Source: Gordionus sp. m RMFG-2023 (lineage: Eukaryota; Nematomorpha; Gordioida; Chordodea; Parachordodidae). Taken from it: 64,000 bases of DNA. The notes below the pieces were generated by a model that was given only the letters and a program-made list of their open reading frames with translations, made no database searches and was not told the origin of the DNA. The stretch covers positions 74,687,561-74,751,560 of the forward strand of contig NC_088775.1 of the NCBI RefSeq assembly GCF_954871325.1, given 5' to 3'. Position 1 is the stretch's first letter. The number at the start of each line of letters is the position of its first letter. This document shows positions 36,251 through 47,840 of this stretch, piece after piece. A program made the position numbers and the translations under genes.

Positions 36251-36274
36251 TGATTTACACGTAATGATTGGCAT

Positions 36275-37160
36275 TGAAAATAGGAACGAAATATTTTTGA
36301 TAATAGCGCCAGCAATGTATGCCTTACAAGGTTGCGGTTATTTTTAGATTCTAAGCTAAGTCAGAGGTTAAATGAGAGAACCCTACTTTTTTCAATTTTT
36401 ATGCTTCCCGCATGTATCTGCACTAACTTATAAATAAAGATGCTAAAAATTATTCGGGTTCCCTAATATATTTTAATATTTATGCTTTTAACGCCCCCTT
36501 ATTTACATATATTTATTAAATTTCAAAGTAGAAAATTAAACTTTGTAACATAATATGTATGGTATAACATACTTTCCTTTAATATAAAATAAAAATAGAT
36601 TTGTATATTAGTAATTAATCTAGTTTTTATTAATAAAAATTGATTAAGAAGTGTAAAAACATGTTTCTGAAGATTATTTAAAAAAAAAATTATATAATAT
36701 AATTTTAATTAATTCCTTTTTAGGCAATATTTATAAGATACGTAAAAACGCCTAAAAAAATGTGCAATTGAATTAAAAAAATTATAAGAATATTTTTATA
36801 CCAATTATCAACCTGCAATTTGTGATTGAAGCGATGTTACAAGGCATCCTTATACTAATTTTATTTTAAGTAGAGTCTGAACCCCACCATTTCTACCAGA
36901 CGACATTTGTGAGATCATACGCTTGTCTTATTATAGTATGATTCAATTTTTAATCATCAAGTCGTTTTAAAAAATAATTTATAATACTTTCAAAACAATT
37001 TTTCCACATACCGAATAAATAAACTAGAATTTTTACATCGTGGTGCATCCTTTGTCTCGTTAGCCTTAAGAAAATCCCGCTTTGTTATAATTTGCTTGAG
37101 GTAGATTCTAACATCATTTTAGCCATAATAGATGTTATTTCATTTTGAATTTGAGGTGAT
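36275..37160. other. Non-coding AT-rich flank of the hAT transposon
   Basis: No exon or element end recognised before the target duplication at 37161. Confidence 0.4.
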
Positions 37161-37168
37161 GTGTATTG

Positions 37169-39843
37169 TAGAGATCTGCAAAAGTAGGCCCGGCCCGAAC
37201 CCGGCCCGGCCCGAACGGGCTTCGGGCCGGGTTTGGGCCTACTTTAAAAAAAAATTAGGGTTCGGGTTGGGTCGGGCCTAATATTTTTTAAAAAAATTCG
37301 GGCCGGGTCGGGCCGGGCCTTAAAATATTTTTAATATTGGCACTAATATTTTTTGTAAAATAAAAATATTTAATTTTATTTGAAGAAGCTAGACGCCATA
37401 TGATGGCATGTATCTTTTATTCTTGGTATAAATATATAATTAAACTTTTTTTTAAGAAACAAGGCGGCAACATTTTTTATTTGTAAAATATAAATATTTA
37501 ATTTTATTTATTTAGAAAGTAGACGCCATATGTCATATATATTTTATTATGGGTAAAATAATTTAAATGTTTTTTTATAAAACTTAAATTTTAAATATAA
37601 TTTAAAAATGAATTTAATTTTTTTAAAAAAACAAATACAAAATGGAACATATATTTGTTTGCCCCATTTAGGTAAAAGCAATATATGGGAATATTTTGAA
37701 GACATATTTGATGATAAAAACAAAAAACTTGATTACGTCCAATGTAAAAAATGTAATAGTATATTACAATATAAAAGCACATCTGGAAATTCTCATTTAA
37801 GACGTCACAAGTGCGTTAAGAATGACGATTCCTCTATTCCTAAAATAACTAGATATATTCAAAAGAAAATAGATCTAAATTCTTCCTTAACTATTAAAAA
37901 GAAACTATGTGATACCTTGATCTATTATTGCGCCAAGGACATGCGTGCCTTTGATTCGATAACTGGAGATGGCTTTATAAAAATGGCTCAAAATTTTATT
38001 CAAATTGGCTCCATTTACGGTAATATTGACTGTAGCGAAATTATTCCCCATCCAACTACTTTATCGAGAAATGCTATAGTTATGACGGATCAAATTAGAA
38101 CAAATTTGGTTAATAAAATAAATGTTCAATTATTTGATAAAAAATGCTCTGCTACAACAGACATGTGGACAGATTCTTTTAAAAAGTTTTCCTATTTAAC
38201 TGTTTCAATTCATTATATCGAAGGTGAAACCTTATATAAACATGTTTTATTTACGAATAAGTTTAAAGAAGAGAAAAAACCGCCGCGAACATACATAAGG
38301 AAATGCTACAAAATTTTGCTGCAATTGGAATAATTCCCGATCAAGTGAAAAATATAATATTTATATCTGATCAAGGAGCTAATATAATTAAAGCCCTAGA
38401 AAAATACACCAGATTAAATTGCAGCGCACATCTATTAAATACTGTTCTTCGAAATACCTTTAAGGAACAATCTTTGAAAATTATCGCTCCTAATATATAT
38501 CAAACCCTTATTTCTGCTAAAAAATTAACCATGTATTTTAAACAAACCGGCATGAATCAATATTTAGACAAAACATTACAAGATATCGAAACTAGATGGA
38601 ATTCAAAATTAAATATGTTGAAATCTATTTATAACCAATATGATGACATCGTCAATTTTTTATCATCCAAGGGAGATATTAATAAAATGGAAAACTTGGA
38701 GAAATCTATTTTGAAAAATTTGATTGATATTTTATATCCTTTTGATAAAGCTACTAAAGAACTAGAAGGAGATATTAATCCTACTTTACATAAAGTACTG
38801 CTATGCTTTAATAATATTCTTCACGAGGATTTAAATGATTCATTTTATCAAAACAATGAAATAAAAGAAATAAAAACCAATTTAAAAAATTTTTTATTAT
38901 CTAAATTTAAAATCAATATTTTGCATAAAATAGCGACATTTTTATGCCCCAAATATAGTAAATTAAGAATGTTATCATCAATGGAAATATTAGAAGTAGA
39001 GAATTCAGTCAAAAATATAATTAATTCTGAAGAATATTGTCCTTCAATTGATATTATAGATTTGGATATTCAAGGCGTTTCTCAAATTGTGGAATCGCCT
39101 AAAAGATCTAAAGGTACATTTAAAATTGTTCTATTTATATTATTTTTATATATCAGGCAATGAATATGAAAGATGGGAGGACAATGAGGAAGAATATGAA
39201 AAAAAAGAAACAGATGAGCTTGAAATTTATAAGAATTTAAACATAAAAGAGAATAATGAAAATATAGATCCAGAAAAAGATATATTAAAATGGTGGAATA
39301 AAAATGAAATTAGATTACCAAAGATGACAAAATTGGCTAGAAAAATTCTAGCAATTCCTGCAACGTCCACAACTTCTTAGAGAACTTTTTCAAAGACTGG
39401 AAGGTTATTAGACGAAAGAAGAAATAGACTGTCACCAGAAAATGTTGATGCTTTGATATTTTTAAATGATAATTATAAATATGAATCTAATATATAGTTG
39501 TGTAATTTAACATTATAATTATTTTTGGTTTATAGGTATTTTTGATAGTATTTTAAATAAATAATTAAATACTAAATAAATTTTCTGTTTACTAAGATAT
39601 TTTTTGCAAAAACAAAATCTTAAATATAAAAAATAAACTAAAAGCTAAAAAAAATATAATTATTACTTTAGGATGAATTAAAAAAAATTCGGGTTCGGGC
39701 CGGGCCGGCAAAAATTTCGGGTTCGGGCCGGGCCGGCAAAAGTTTCTAAAAAAAATTCGTGTTCGGGCCGGGCCGGGAAAAATTTTTTAAAAAAAATTTC
39801 GGGCCGGGTCGGGCCTAAAAAATTAGGCCCGTGCAGATCACTA
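37169..39843 (+). mobile_element. Nearly complete hAT transposon
   Basis: A 2675-bp element starting TAGAGATCTGCA and ending TGCAGATCACTA, flanked by a perfect 8-bp duplication gtgtattg (37161-37168 and 39844-39851). Terminal and subterminal regions are packed with GGCCCGGCCCGAAC-type words (37184-37320 and 39685-39825), in sharp contrast to the AT-rich surroundings; these are likely transposase-binding repeats. It encodes one BED-finger hAT transposase (37608-39497) with few disabling changes. MITEs at 29032 and 46616 share its ends, so this is their probable source family. Confidence 0.95.
37608..39497 (+). pseudogene. hAT transposase with BED zinc finger, lightly damaged
   Basis: Domains in order: BED finger (WEYFEDIF...VQCKKCNSIL...SHLRRHKC, about residues 25-66); RNase-H-like core with ATTDMWTDSFKKFSYLTVSI (first catalytic Asp), then ISDQGANIIKAL ... 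LNCSAHLLNTV (second Asp plus the hAT C-x2-H motif) and ETRWNSKLNML; and the C-terminal dimerisation block KMTKLARKILAIPATSTTS then RTFSKTGRLLDERRNRLSPE. A 43-nt GT...AG segment (39114-39156) fits as an in-frame micro-intron. Two defects are visible: a one-base loss in the A-run near 38274-38279, and a TAG at 39378-39380 where the family has Glu of SER(T/V)FS. Both look recent. Confidence 0.9.
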
Positions 39844-40224
39844 GTGTATTGGGCATTTTTTTGGTATTTGTTTTTATAATTTTATTTTTCAACTTCAAGT
39901 ATATGAAAATGTTATAATAAAAAATCCTGAGTGTAGTGGCAAGGCCTCTCTTAATGCCTCTCCGACGGCTCTGTAGAGAAGCTATTTTGTATTTGATATA
40001 TCCGCCTAGCTCTTATTCCCTACATTTATTAATTGAATATCATTATTTTCCAATAATAAGATATTTTATAATTGCACTATCAAATATTTTGATATAATAT
40101 TTAATTTTCGAAAATGGAATCTAATAAAGAAGCCGACACCTAGATAATGTAAGAAATTAAAATACAATATTACAGCATATTACTAAAAGGAAATCTTAAA
40201 AATATTTTTCTAACATATTTTAAG

Positions 40225-40840
40225 CAGGGTTTAACATTTCTCAAATTTAAAAATAAGATCCTTGCTCTTTTGAAGATCAAGAAATATTAAGATTTTTTTG
40301 TAAAAAAAAATTTAGAGCATGCTTCAAAGAAGATTTTTGAGAAAAATAAAAAATATTTTTAATTTTCCCTTTGAGGTATTTTTTTTAAAAAAGAATAAAA
40401 AAAAATTTCCCTGATGCTTTTTTAAGGCTGTGTCCAAAGTATCAAAAAAATTTAATCGCGCAATTTGCGCAAATCTAGCGAAAAAAAAATATAAGCCATT
40501 TTTAATGGAAAATTAAAATTTTGGCCTAAATCATTTTTTGGTTTTGAAAAAATCATTTAGGTCAACATTTTAATTTTCCATTAAAAATGGCTTATATTTT
40601 TTTTTTCGCTAGATTTGCGCAAATTGCGCGATTAAATTTTTTTGATACTTTGGACACAGCCTAAATAAAATAGCATAAAAATTAGCAGCTCAAAGAAGAT
40701 TTTTTTACAAAAATATTTTTCATTTTGCTCAAAATTTTTTTACGACAATTTTTTTTGATCTTAAAAGATTTTTTATCCAAAATTTTGGGCGAAAAAATCT
40801 TCAAATGCTCATTTGGACATCAACCCATTTAGATGGCTTT
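40225..40840. mobile_element. Second copy of the CAGGGTT MITE family, interrupted
   Basis: The left part (CAGGGTTTAACATTTC ... 'gagcatgcttcaaag' ... 'tttccctgatgc') parallels 258-405, and the sequence resumes after the palindrome with 'aataaaatagcataaa', as at about 402-418. The palindrome at 40425-40662 is therefore a later insertion. The right end is vague ('catcaaccca' near 40830). Confidence 0.5.
40425..40662. mobile_element. 238-bp near-perfect palindrome of the GGCTGTGTCC family
   Basis: The left arm AGGCTGTGTCCAAAGTATC ... and the right arm ... GATACTTTGGACACAGCCT are reverse complements over about 115 bp each, with a loop of a few bases around 'ggttttg' (about 40542). The arms include 'aatcgcgcaatttgcgc' and 'atggaaaattaaaatttt'. 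The very low divergence between arms implies recent formation or arm-to-arm correction. It shares the ends and internal words of the MITEs at 736 and 56709. Confidence 0.85.
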
Positions 40841-43800
40841 GAACCACGTTAAGGAGACGGTGATAATATTCTAAACCTAGGTCACAGGGAATCAACATGT
40901 TTTAAAAGTGCCATTAGCGTGATTTAAATAATTGGTGTAGAAATGTCGGCAACTGGCCGCCGGCCAACACACAGATCTGGACTACCTTTTTTTATTACAC
41001 ATAAAATCAATTCATTACTATTTAGCCAAATAATATAATAATGATACAATTATATATATATAAATTAAAATATAAATGAAAAATAAATAAATTCATTATA
41101 TCATCTTTCTAGCTTAATATCTTCATCTTTCATGATTGTTCTATTGTGAAAATTGCAGTCAGCGTAATGCCTATAATCCATTTTATACTGTAACGCACCT
41201 GTTCTATCTGAAACCTTTTTTTAAAATAATTATAGAATTGGCATATTAAATTTTGATCAAAAACAATTTCTAGAAATTTTTTTTAATAAATATAAAGATT
41301 AAATCTTTCTCATATGATTTTTATGAATGTTATTTTTTGGTTAATGTTTTAAAGTGATTTGGCTTCAATGGGAAAGCACATATTAATTTAATTAAAGAAA
41401 GTAAGAAAACTTTTAAAAAGATAAACAAAGAATGAAAAAAGAAAGAAATAAATTTTTAAATTTTTATACTTGATATACAGGTATCTGCGACGTCCATACA
41501 GTTTTTCCAGAAAAACCTCTTTCCCAAGTCTTATCATATATTTTTTTTATCGATATAAAAATTAACCATGAAGAGGTCATAATTAAATTATATATTAAAT
41601 CATTTATTATATATGAAATGCAACATGTAAAAATTCAGGATCCTAATAATCTCCTTGCTTTGCTTTATAAATTTATATATAAAAAAATCAAAAATTTTTC
41701 AAACAAAATATCTTTTTTAAATGAAGAAAGATTTTTGATCAAATTTTACCTAAATATTTTTTTGAAAAAATCTTTTTATGTAAATATTGTGTAATTTACA
41801 TCATAAAAAATTATTGAAAATGAAATCCAAATATTTTTGGAGATTTATTTTCAAACTCTACTCCTGATCATAAAAATCAAATAAAAATGGATTATATCAC
41901 AAAAATAAAAATTGTAATCGATGAATATTTTTGAGGAAATTTACTCGTTCATTGAAACAAAGGTGATAGGCTGTGAGAATGCAGAGAACATAGTATAATA
42001 TGATTCTGGGAATTATATTTCTTCCCCAATAAGCTGTCTTTTCGCCCTGTTAAAATAAAATACATAAAAATGATTATCATTTTCATAAAAAAATCTAATG
42101 TATAAATTTGATTTAATTTCATAGATTTATCTCAATTAATTTTAAACCATGATAATTTGATTTATTTTTAAATCAATTTTTTTTAAAGTAATATTTTATT
42201 CAAATATTAAGAAAAATAACTATTCAAGACATTTTTAAATAAAAAAATTAAATGTAAAAAGCAATCAAGTTAAGTTTTAGATCCTAATAAAGATGGTTGC
42301 AGACCCGTAGCCAGGAATTACTGATGGGTGAGTGGGGGGCAACTGTTTATTTAGGAAGGCCAATATTTTGCTATTTTTAATTGAAAATTTGTAAAAATAA
42401 ACAAAAAAATACTATAATACAATACGAATATTTTGATTTTCAAATTGTAACATAAATCAATTAAAAGATAAATCTTGGGTTATTCGTTTCATATGCCATA
42501 ATAATTAAATTTTGTTTTTGTCTATCATTCAGCCTCAAAAAGTAAAATATTAAATAACTTTCGTTACCCTCAATTATTACGAGTGAAAATATGTTCATTA
42601 CACTCCACTAAGCATATTGGTATTTTAAAAAAAATATTTTCTCTTCAGGGTAAAATATTCGTCCTCTTTAATTTTTTTAATATTTGATATGTATTGACCT
42701 ATAATTATATTTAACAGTAAAGCTGCCAGCCCAATCCTGAGGCAACATCACCAATAAACATAGGCCCACTGGTGGCCCGAAAAAAAAATACTGATGATTT
42801 ATTTCCTTCCTATTCTTTCTTTTATGCCTAACAGAATATCATAATCAGAGTTTGGAACCTGTACAAAAAAGAGTTTTAACCTCAGTTGTAAAATTTATAA
42901 AAAAAGGGAGTTGTTTCCAGTTTCTAAATATTAGACGTTTCCGAGGTTCTCGTTATACTCTCACTCTGCTAAAACAATTTTTAAAAAATTGAAAACAATT
43001 AAACACTAAATAAACTTTCTAAAATTAATCATGCGACATTTTAAACAATATATATATGCAAATTAGTTGAAGTTTTTTTTAGAACTGGCTTCTGAAAATT
43101 TCTAAATAATATAAAGCGCCAAGGTAATTATAAAAACATTTGCCATTCTGTTATATTTTTGGTTTAGAAAAAGTTGAGATTATGTTCAACCATTTTCAAA
43201 TAATTTTTTAATTTTTATTAATTCATAAAAATCTTGAGTAAAATTTATTTGCATGGCGTTTGATATTCACAATATTTATAAATGTGAATATTTCCTTTAG
43301 AATTCTAGCACATTCTCTTGAATTCAATGATATAGAAATTTATAACCTCAATATTTTTTATCAACAATAACTCGTTATATTTGTTTTCTTTATTGATTTT
43401 GTTATTTGGCATGAATAGTTTTAAAAAGATAATAAAATCTTATAATATAAAGAAAGAATGAACCCAACAAAATCACTTTACAGAGGTCTTATGCAACTAG
43501 ACAAAAAATGAAAAATCTGCCCACTATTCAAACTAGACCATTGCCCTTAATCAAGGAATTTTCTAATGATATTAATAGGAATTTGATTAGTCTATAAATT
43601 TTTGTCAAATTAGGGAATTTCCCAAATTATCATGAATCCAGATAAACAAGTTCGATTGTATAAATCTCCATTGATTGAGCTAATTTTTTAAAAATGATTT
43701 TATCAATGTTTGGTATGTTGTTAAAAAACCTTAATTTAGGTGATTTGTAAAAAAATGATTAAACTAGGATTATAGTTAAATCTAGCCTTCACGATTGTGT

Positions 43801-43974
43801 CAAAACAAGGCAGAAAGATTTAGTTATCTTTTGACAAAATTTCAAGGTGTAGGCAGTATTTGGTTGGTTAAAATTTTAATTTTGTTGTATATTTTAAATC
43901 AGCTAAATCAAAACTAGTATTTATTGTCAATATCATTTATGCATGTGCTATGGATATAAGAGTGAAAATATATA
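40841..43974. other. AT-rich stretch without a supported gene
   Basis: No exon recognised. A CGTAGCCAGGAATT word with G-runs near 42305-42345 is a worn end of the element type seen at 3286 and 31252. Confidence 0.4.
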
Positions 43975-43987
43975 ATAATTTTAAGTA

Positions 43988-44784
43988 AACCTACAAAAAT
44001 ATGAATCGAATCGATAATTGCATTATTCGTATTCATTTAAATCTAATAATTCATTATTCGTATTCGTACAAATATTAAAATGATTATTCGATTTGATTCG
44101 TCGAATATTCCATTTAATTCGAAAATTTTATTTAACCATAAATTAAAAAAGATAGAATATTAAATTTATTTTGTAAAATTTAACTATGGATAAAAGACAA
44201 ACAAATTTTATTAGTAAGATAATATAGAAGCATATATATATAATGTAGTAAAATCAATATAATATTCATATCATGTATATAAGACAAATATACCAACAAC
44301 AAATTTTTTTAACAAAAAGTTTTTGCAAAAAGTAAAATGTATGATTTCTCCATCATCAAACGAAGGAGAAATATCTGGTTCGCCCGTCATTCTTGACGGG
44401 ATGGCTACTAGTTTATTATAATTGTATATGTGTTATAAATTGCATATAAAAATAAATACTTTCTTCGTCCATCATAAAACAATTTTCGGAAGTTAATTTT
44501 ATATTATGAAGTTATTCGAATAAAAACAGCCGTTAACAACAATTTTAGAAATATAAAATGTTTCTTCATTATTCCACTAGGAAATTTTATTAAATAGGAA
44601 TAATTGCAAATAATTCCTACTAATAATATATGGTTATTTTTCAATATTATTATTTTAATTGAATAATCTCGAATAATAGATAAAAAAATTATTCGACGAA
44701 TAATATATTTTCCTTATTCGAATTCGATTCAAATTTTCGAATCGAATAATTGTGTTATCGAATAACAAATAATTCGTTTTAGGT
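43988..44784. mobile_element. Element with ATTCG-rich inverted ends between 13-bp direct repeats
   Basis: The left side ACCTACAAAAATATGAATCGAATCG... and the right side ...CGAATCGAATAATTG...CGTTTTAGGT form degenerate inverted repeats rich in ATTCG/CGAAT. Both flanks carry the identical 13-mer ataattttaagta (43975-43987 and 44785-44797). A 13-bp duplication is longer than the 8 bp of hAT; part of the match may be chance in AT-rich DNA. No coding capacity recognised. Confidence 0.6.
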
Positions 44785-46615
44785 ATAATTTTAAGTATAT
44801 TAAGAAAATATTCTTAGATTTGTAAGGAATTTTTGATAAAAAATTAAGAGCCTTTATTTATTTGAGTTAAAAAATTATCCAAAAGTAGTATTTTTAGATT
44901 TAATTGACTTTAAAAACATGACAAATTACTATTTATTAAGAAAATTTACTTACAGGCCTCAAGATCTCAAAAAATTTGGCAGAAGTGTAAAGTCTTGGGA
45001 AGATAAATTTTTAGCTAAAATCTTGATTTAGGCAGTTTTTAAAACAGCGAAATCAAGGTTTTAAACAACACTAAAAAATGGTTATAGGATAAAGAAAATT
45101 ATTCATATACTGCTCCTAAAATATAATATTTATGGGCATAGGTGCAAGTCAAAGTATGTCAAAATAAATTTAAAGATTAGTTTTAACTTTGAACTCAAAA
45201 ATCCCATAATTTATTAAATTCATCATCAATATTTGGCATAATTTCTTTAAGTTCTTATGTAATACCTTATGTAATTTTTGTCAAATAAATAAATATAATT
45301 TTTCTACAAGAGATTACATAAAATACTAGTATAATTAAATGATTTTCATATATATTTTAATGCAAAGAAAAATTGGCTTCTATTATTGAGTATAGAAAAG
45401 TGACTTTTTCTAAAAACCGTCTTTTTCAGGCCATTTTGCCATTTTACTAAAAGAACTTACATTTGCATTTTTTGGCTTTGGGGGTTTGCTCCCTTCCCCT
45501 TGCTATAAACCTGATTGAATTCAGTTCTAATAATAGTGCATGCACAAAAAATTTATATTACAATTTTTCCAAATATAATGCAACCTTATTTTTATTTAAA
45601 ATTATATTAAAAAACGAAAATTAGTTATCACTCTTTAATTAAACAGTTGATAAGGTTGTAAATATTAAAAATAGCTCCTTCTCAGAAATATTTTTTTTAA
45701 TTTTACCGGGTCATTCCATGACAAATCAACCACAATTCGGCCGACCCTTTTCGAATTTTTTAATATTTGGCTAGCAAAGAAAGGTTAGTGTAGTTAAGAA
45801 ATAGCCAAAATTTTAGCCTCGTAACATTTATATTTTTGGAGATATTTGCCATTATCTGCCTTCATTAAATTAAGCATATCTTAAAAACTACATAATTGTA
45901 AATAACAAATTTAATATCAAAATTACGTACAAAGATTCTACTTTCAGATAAAAAAATATTTTTTATTTTTTTTTCCAATTTCCTGTCATTTTATTTAATA
46001 TGCAAGGACTAATAACGATTTTTTGGAAATAATACGACCTTCAATTTTTTTAAAAAATTTAGTAGATATTACTAAACTCTTCCTTTACATTTATAAAAAA
46101 AAATTGGTCTGGGACGCGGCCATCTTCATTCTCAAATACGATAAAAATGTTTATGTAAAAAATTATATATTAATCCGTTTTTAATGGTTTTTCTTGAACT
46201 ATGATATAATTTAAAGGATTATTCATCTTGTAAGTGAAAATAACAACAAATGGTGCTTTCATTCAATTATATAAATTGTCTAACGATAAAAGAAATTCAA
46301 TTTATTACTTTATAATTTATTATAAAATTTTTTGCCCATATAACATATATTTAATGAATATTAATAAAATATATTCAGCAAAGTTTAAAGTTCTTGAATA
46401 TATAAATCAGAATCTTGTGCATTTCATATATGGACCTCTAAATATTAAAAATATTGATATAATATAAATTTAATATATATCTCACTTTTAAAAGATTCTA
46501 ATTTTTCAGTAGCGCATTTACTTTCTTGTGACGACAATGTATAACTACGGCCAGTAGCAGTTAACGATGAAACTTATGTTAAGATATGACATTTTGGAAA
46601 GTAAAGAGTGTCGTC

Positions 46616-47010
46616 TAGTGATCTGCATCGGGCCTGATTTTTCAAGCCTGGCCCGGCCCGAAATTTTTTTAAAAAAGTTTTGCCGGCTCGGCCCAAATGC
46701 GAATCCCAACCCGAATTTATTTAAATATAGAAATTAATTTTTATAATTACTCAAAATAATATGTTATATGGCGTTTAGTTTCAATAATTAAAATCAAAAA
46801 TTTTTATTTTACATAAAAAATTCAATATAAAATTGATAAATTTAGATATATTTAAAAAAATTTCCAAGGTCCGACCCGACCAGGCCCGAATATTTTTAAA
46901 AATATTAGGCCCGGTCGGAACCCGATTATTTTAAATAAAAGCCCGAGCCCAGCTGAAAGCTCGTTGGGGCCAGGCCGGGTATGGGCCGGGCCTAACTTTG
47001 CAGATCTCTA
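46616..47010. mobile_element. hAT MITE of the TAGTGATCTGCA family, nested
   Basis: It starts TAGTGATCTGCATCGGGCC and ends GCAGATCTCTA, with flanks gtgtcgtc (46608-46615) and gagtcgtc (47011-47018), a 7/8 match. The body is close to the 29032-29435 copy, including 'atatggcgtttagtttc'. It sits between the inverted repeats of the 45708-48955 transposon and is younger than it. Confidence 0.85.
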
Positions 47011-47193
47011 GAGTCGTCTATACTTGGAAATATAAAGGAATTAGAAGGTCCGGATGGGTATAAAAACTTTATATATATTTCTTACTGCTTTTGATTTTTC
47101 CCTAAAACAACCACCAAATCATAAACAAGTTTTTGAAAATCTTTCCCTGAGTAATAGTTCTTAGGAATCATAATTTTTTTGGGTCATATATTC

Positions 47194-47840
47194 AAAATAT
47201 ATGCCATAAATATTTAGCGAACTCGTACAATTCATATGATGTGATTATTTGCTTTAAGTAAGGACTTTGTAAACTAGCTCTAGAGGCTAATCTTTTAACA
47301 GTGCCACCAATCCTATTACAAACACTTCTCCTGTGTGCTGTAGCAGAAAAATATCATTCCACTAGTACCCCTAAATCCATCTCATCATTGTAAATATATA
47401 AATTTTTTACGATTTTTATTCTGCGCAGCGGATCCATCGGAAAAATAAATTTTTTTATTTGACATACAAATTTTATTAATTTAAAAATTTACTAATGTTT
47501 TTTGGAAATAATGGACTGCTATTGTATTGTGTTGCAATGATTCGAATATCATTACATAATTTAGACAATAAATATTGACAAAATTATCTTTTATAATATA
47601 TAACAAAAGGGTGGATGAACAGTGGATTGAGCCCTATTCCAATGATAACTTTGTACTTCATCCTGAAGTATAAAGCTATAGTTTTCTGAAAAATCACATA
47701 AAATTAAATATTGGCCTTCGTATAAGTTCAATTTTAGATTGTTTTAATACAATGATTGTTGCTTTGAAATAAAAGAATGGGGTAATAAATATTCGATTTT
47801 TTTTAAAAAGGCATTGATAAATTCATCTACTGGCTTGGTT
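47194..47840 (-). pseudogene. Decayed transposase of the long-inverted-repeat transposon
   Basis: On the minus strand one segment (about 47603-47840) reads ...EYLLPHSFISKQQSLY, a stop, then LYEGQYLILCDFSENYSF and ILQDEVQSYHWNRAQSTVHP. A second, in another frame (47194-47352), reads FSATAHRRSVCNRIGGTVKR and LASRASLQSPYLKQIITSYE. These correspond to the multi-copy invertebrate transposon proteins with DFSENYSF..QD..Q..HWN..Q.T.HPF and HGKG.CDG.GGTVKR.A..ASLQ blocks. From memory these blocks belong to a DDE-type transposase, but I cannot name the superfamily with certainty. Several frame breaks and at least one stop show it is dead. Confidence 0.65.

Noticed and set aside
37591-37782. A 63-codon minus-strand open frame
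   Set aside because: It is antisense to the BED finger of the hAT transposase.
46234-46467. A 77-codon plus-strand open frame
   Set aside because: It lies inside the left inverted-repeat arm of the 45708-48955 transposon, and its mirror arm does not keep the frame.
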